Assembly (NCBI GenBank): GCA_012031475.1
Contig: JAAUTJ010000306.1
Coordinates: forward strand, 1 to 6,224
Source of the DNA: Leptolyngbyaceae cyanobacterium SM1_3_5
GTDB lineage: Bacteria; Cyanobacteriota; Cyanobacteriia; Elainellales; Elainellaceae
DNA length: 6,224 bases
Direction of reading: 5' to 3'
In this document: positions 5,047 to 6,224 of the stretch, in pieces
How positions within the stretch are numbered: position 1 is the first letter of the stretch
Layout of the letters: each line of letters opens with the position of its first letter
Program-made: the position numbers and the translations under genes
Notes under the pieces: model-generated
Seen by the model: only the letters and a program-made list of their open reading frames with translations
Databases searched by the model: none
Told to the model about the DNA's origin: nothing

Positions 5047-6092
5047 AGTGTCAAATCCTCTGGCCTGATATCTCGCCGTAACACTATTCCCGTTGAAGAC
5101 CGAATCAGACGGGGCAAGGTCTGCTGATCGATCGCCTCTTGAGTCGTCGGATCGATCGTCGTGTAGATCGTTTCTGCCGTTTCCAGCTTGACATCGATAA
5201 TCGTTAGCGTTTTGCGGGGCGGTAGATTGCTGTTCAGCAAGACTCTGGCTCCGCTGCCCAACAAGCCGCAGTAGAGCAGTTCCAGCCCGCCGACATGACC
5301 GGGATAGTAAGCGTGATTGTGACCGCTGATATATGTGTGGACGTTGTGACGCTCCAGCAGCGATCGCAAACTTTCCGCCGACTGCAAAAATTCCCCAGGC
5401 CGATCGCGTCCGATCGCAATTCCATACAGCGGCAAATGTCCGATCGCAATTCGCAGCTTGGCAGCTTGGGCAGCGGGCGAGGCGAGGCTGCGATCGACCC
5501 AGGCCAGTTGCTCCGGCGGAATTCGGGCAAAAGAGGCATCCCAAACTAAACAGAAAACGCCGTCCTGCTCGAAGGTGTAGTAGAAGGGAAAGCTGGCGCG
5601 ATCGACAAACCGCAAGCCCGGATCGTGGGTGTTCCAGTAGGTTTGCGCCTCGGTGCGATCGCGCTCAAAGGTGTAGCGGCCATTGGCGATCGCCCCAGAA
5701 GCATCGTGATTTCCCAAGGTGAAGCCGAACGGCAATCCGGCCTGTCGAAGCGGATTGGCGATGTGGCGATCGAAGCTGTCCCACATGGCGCGAATTTGCG
5801 CGGTTGTGAGGCTGGTTTTTTGTCCGGCCACCATGTCGCCGCCGCACAGAACGAGATGCGGTCGCCACTGGGTAATCAGCGTGATGGCGCGATCGACTTC
5901 CGGTTCATATTCGGTTGAACCGTACTGGCTGTTGAGGTCGCTAATCACCGCAATTCGCACGGTGTCGGACGTTGGCACGACGGGGGGATCGGGCGCAGTT
6001 TGAGCGATCGAATCGCTGCCGTCGCGAACGCAGGCGGGTAAGCTGGCGGACAAGCTGGCGGCGGCGAGGAGGAGGACGTGACGACGCTTCAT
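5037..6092 (-). CDS. Calcineurin-like metallophosphoesterase, probable Tat-exported lipoprotein
   Basis: A 351-residue two-metal phosphoesterase, probably exported and membrane-anchored; substrate unknown. Numbering from the ATG at 6092, residues 1-21 form a signal peptide: KRRHVLLL fits a twin-arginine motif, followed by a hydrophobic Ala/Leu stretch and a lipobox-like LPAC with C21 (Pro at -2 is atypical). The catalytic motifs follow in order: SDLN (51-54), GGD (84-86), GNHD (127-130), GHLP (218-221) and GHNH (257-260). Motif I has Asn54 where the family consensus D-x-H has His. The frame stays open back to a TTG at 6164, but the 24 extra residues would precede the signal peptide, so ATG 6092 is preferred despite a poor Shine-Dalgarno. 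Purple acid phosphatase-like or nucleotide-cleaving activity cannot be distinguished by eye. It is convergent with tatC. Confidence 0.9.
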   Translation of the reverse strand: MKRRHVLLLAAASLSASLPACVRDGSDSIAQTAPDPPVVPTSDTVRIAVISDLNSQYGSTEYEPEVDRAITLITQWRPHLVLCGGDMVAGQKTSLTTAQIRAMWDSFDRHIANPLRQAGLPFGFTLGNHDASGAIANGRYTFERDRTEAQTYWNTHDPGLRFVDRASFPFYYTFEQDGVFCLVWDASFARIPPEQLAWVDRSLASPAAQAAKLRIAIGHLPLYGIAIGRDRPGEFLQSAESLRSLLERHNVHTYISGHNHAYYPGHVGGLELLYCGLLGSGARVLLNSNLPPRKTLTIIDVKLETAETIYTTIDPTTQEAIDQQTLPRLIRSSTGIVLRRDIRPEDLTLLN

Positions 6093-6148
6093 CGATCGAA
6101 CCCAAAGGACATGACCAGCATAGACAGAACTGACGCACTTGGGAGCCA

Positions 6149-6162
6149 GGAAATCAATTTCC
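6149..6162. repeat. 14-bp dyad upstream of the phosphoesterase gene
   Basis: GGAAAT and ATTTCC flank a 2-nt centre, a perfect 6-bp inverted repeat about 57 bp before the preferred start codon. The position and compactness suit a protein-binding operator more than an RNA hairpin. No regulator can be named, and a chance dyad is possible. Confidence 0.3.
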
Positions 6163-6210
6163 AAAGCTCAAAGCGAAAGTCACAAAAACTGACTCAGCCT
6201 GTCAAACGAA

Positions 6211-6224
6211 CCCATTTGAATGGG
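6211..6224. repeat. 14-bp dyad at the right edge of the window
   Basis: CCCATT and AATGGG flank TG, a perfect 6-bp inverted repeat that ends exactly at the last base and may extend beyond it. It lies about 120 bp upstream of the phosphoesterase start. It could be part of an operator or a terminator of a gene outside the window; its type cannot be settled. Confidence 0.3.

Larger units (their letters stand above)
524..5693. repeat. HIP1 octamers (GCGATCGC), ten dispersed copies
   Basis: Perfect palindromic GCGATCGC at 524, 683, 1154, 2287, 3087, 3130, 3410, 5360, 5655 and 5686 (first base of each), with many partial CGATCG cores besides. Eight are inside coding or frameshifted coding sequence. 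This over-representation is the hallmark of many cyanobacterial genomes and is linked in them to methylation of the GATC-containing core. None lies in tatC, which has only partial sites. Confidence 0.95.

Noticed and set aside
6093..6164. Upstream TTG start adding 24 residues to the phosphoesterase
   Set aside because: It would bury the signal peptide (KRRHVLLL...LPAC) inside the protein; the ATG at 6092 puts it at the N-terminus.
6200..6205. Exact -35 consensus TTGACA on the minus strand upstream of the phosphoesterase
   Set aside because: No acceptable -10 at 16-18 nt; the best spaced hexamer matches only 2 of 6 positions.

Overview
The window is chromosomal DNA from a cyanobacterium. The evidence is ten perfect copies of the HIP1 octamer GCGATCGC (about one per 620 bp), a group 2 primary-like sigma factor of cyanobacterial type, and a TatC whose core reads like the cyanobacterial/chloroplast branch. 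Moderate-to-high GC and the HIP1 density would suit a Leptolyngbya-like filamentous lineage, but the sequence does not prove the genus.

Layout from left to right. (1) 22-1017, minus: a complete group 2 sigma-70 factor. It reads out of a roughly 740-bp gene-free region holding a candidate promoter (1239-1267) and several small hairpins that would form a leader of about 215 nt. (2) 1759-2751, plus: a response regulator with an intact NarL-like receiver (phosphoacceptor D54) but no recognisable DNA-binding domain; its C-terminal ~190 residues are helical and unassigned. (3) 2764-3388, plus, 12 bp downstream with a good Shine-Dalgarno: a coiled-coil protein ending in one C-terminal membrane helix, split by a one-base frameshift at a CCC run next to a HIP1 site (about 3137-3139). 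(4) A 14-bp perfect inverted repeat (3403-3444) just after this pair. (5) 3489-3769, minus: two very small ORFs (39 and 54 codons) overlapping by ATGA. They look like two halves of one ~93-residue protein, or a translationally coupled pair. (6) 4023-4862, plus: tatC, with its own candidate promoter and an unusual acidic N-terminal extension made of six 12-nt tandem units. (7) 5037-6092, minus: a calcineurin-like metallophosphoesterase with a signal peptide that fits a Tat lipoprotein, convergent with tatC.

Functional connections. The response regulator and the coiled-coil membrane protein are very probably co-transcribed and may act together, with a phosphorylation-dependent protein contact rather than DNA binding as output; this is inference. 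TatC forms the receptor of the twin-arginine translocase, and the adjacent phosphoesterase is a plausible client of it. The sigma factor is probably independent of its neighbours.

There is no CRISPR array, tRNA, rRNA, insertion sequence or phage gene. The less ordinary content is the HTH-less regulator with its coiled-coil partner, the unannotated small-ORF pair, and two separate reading-frame interruptions within about 520 bp, which could be biology or sequence error.
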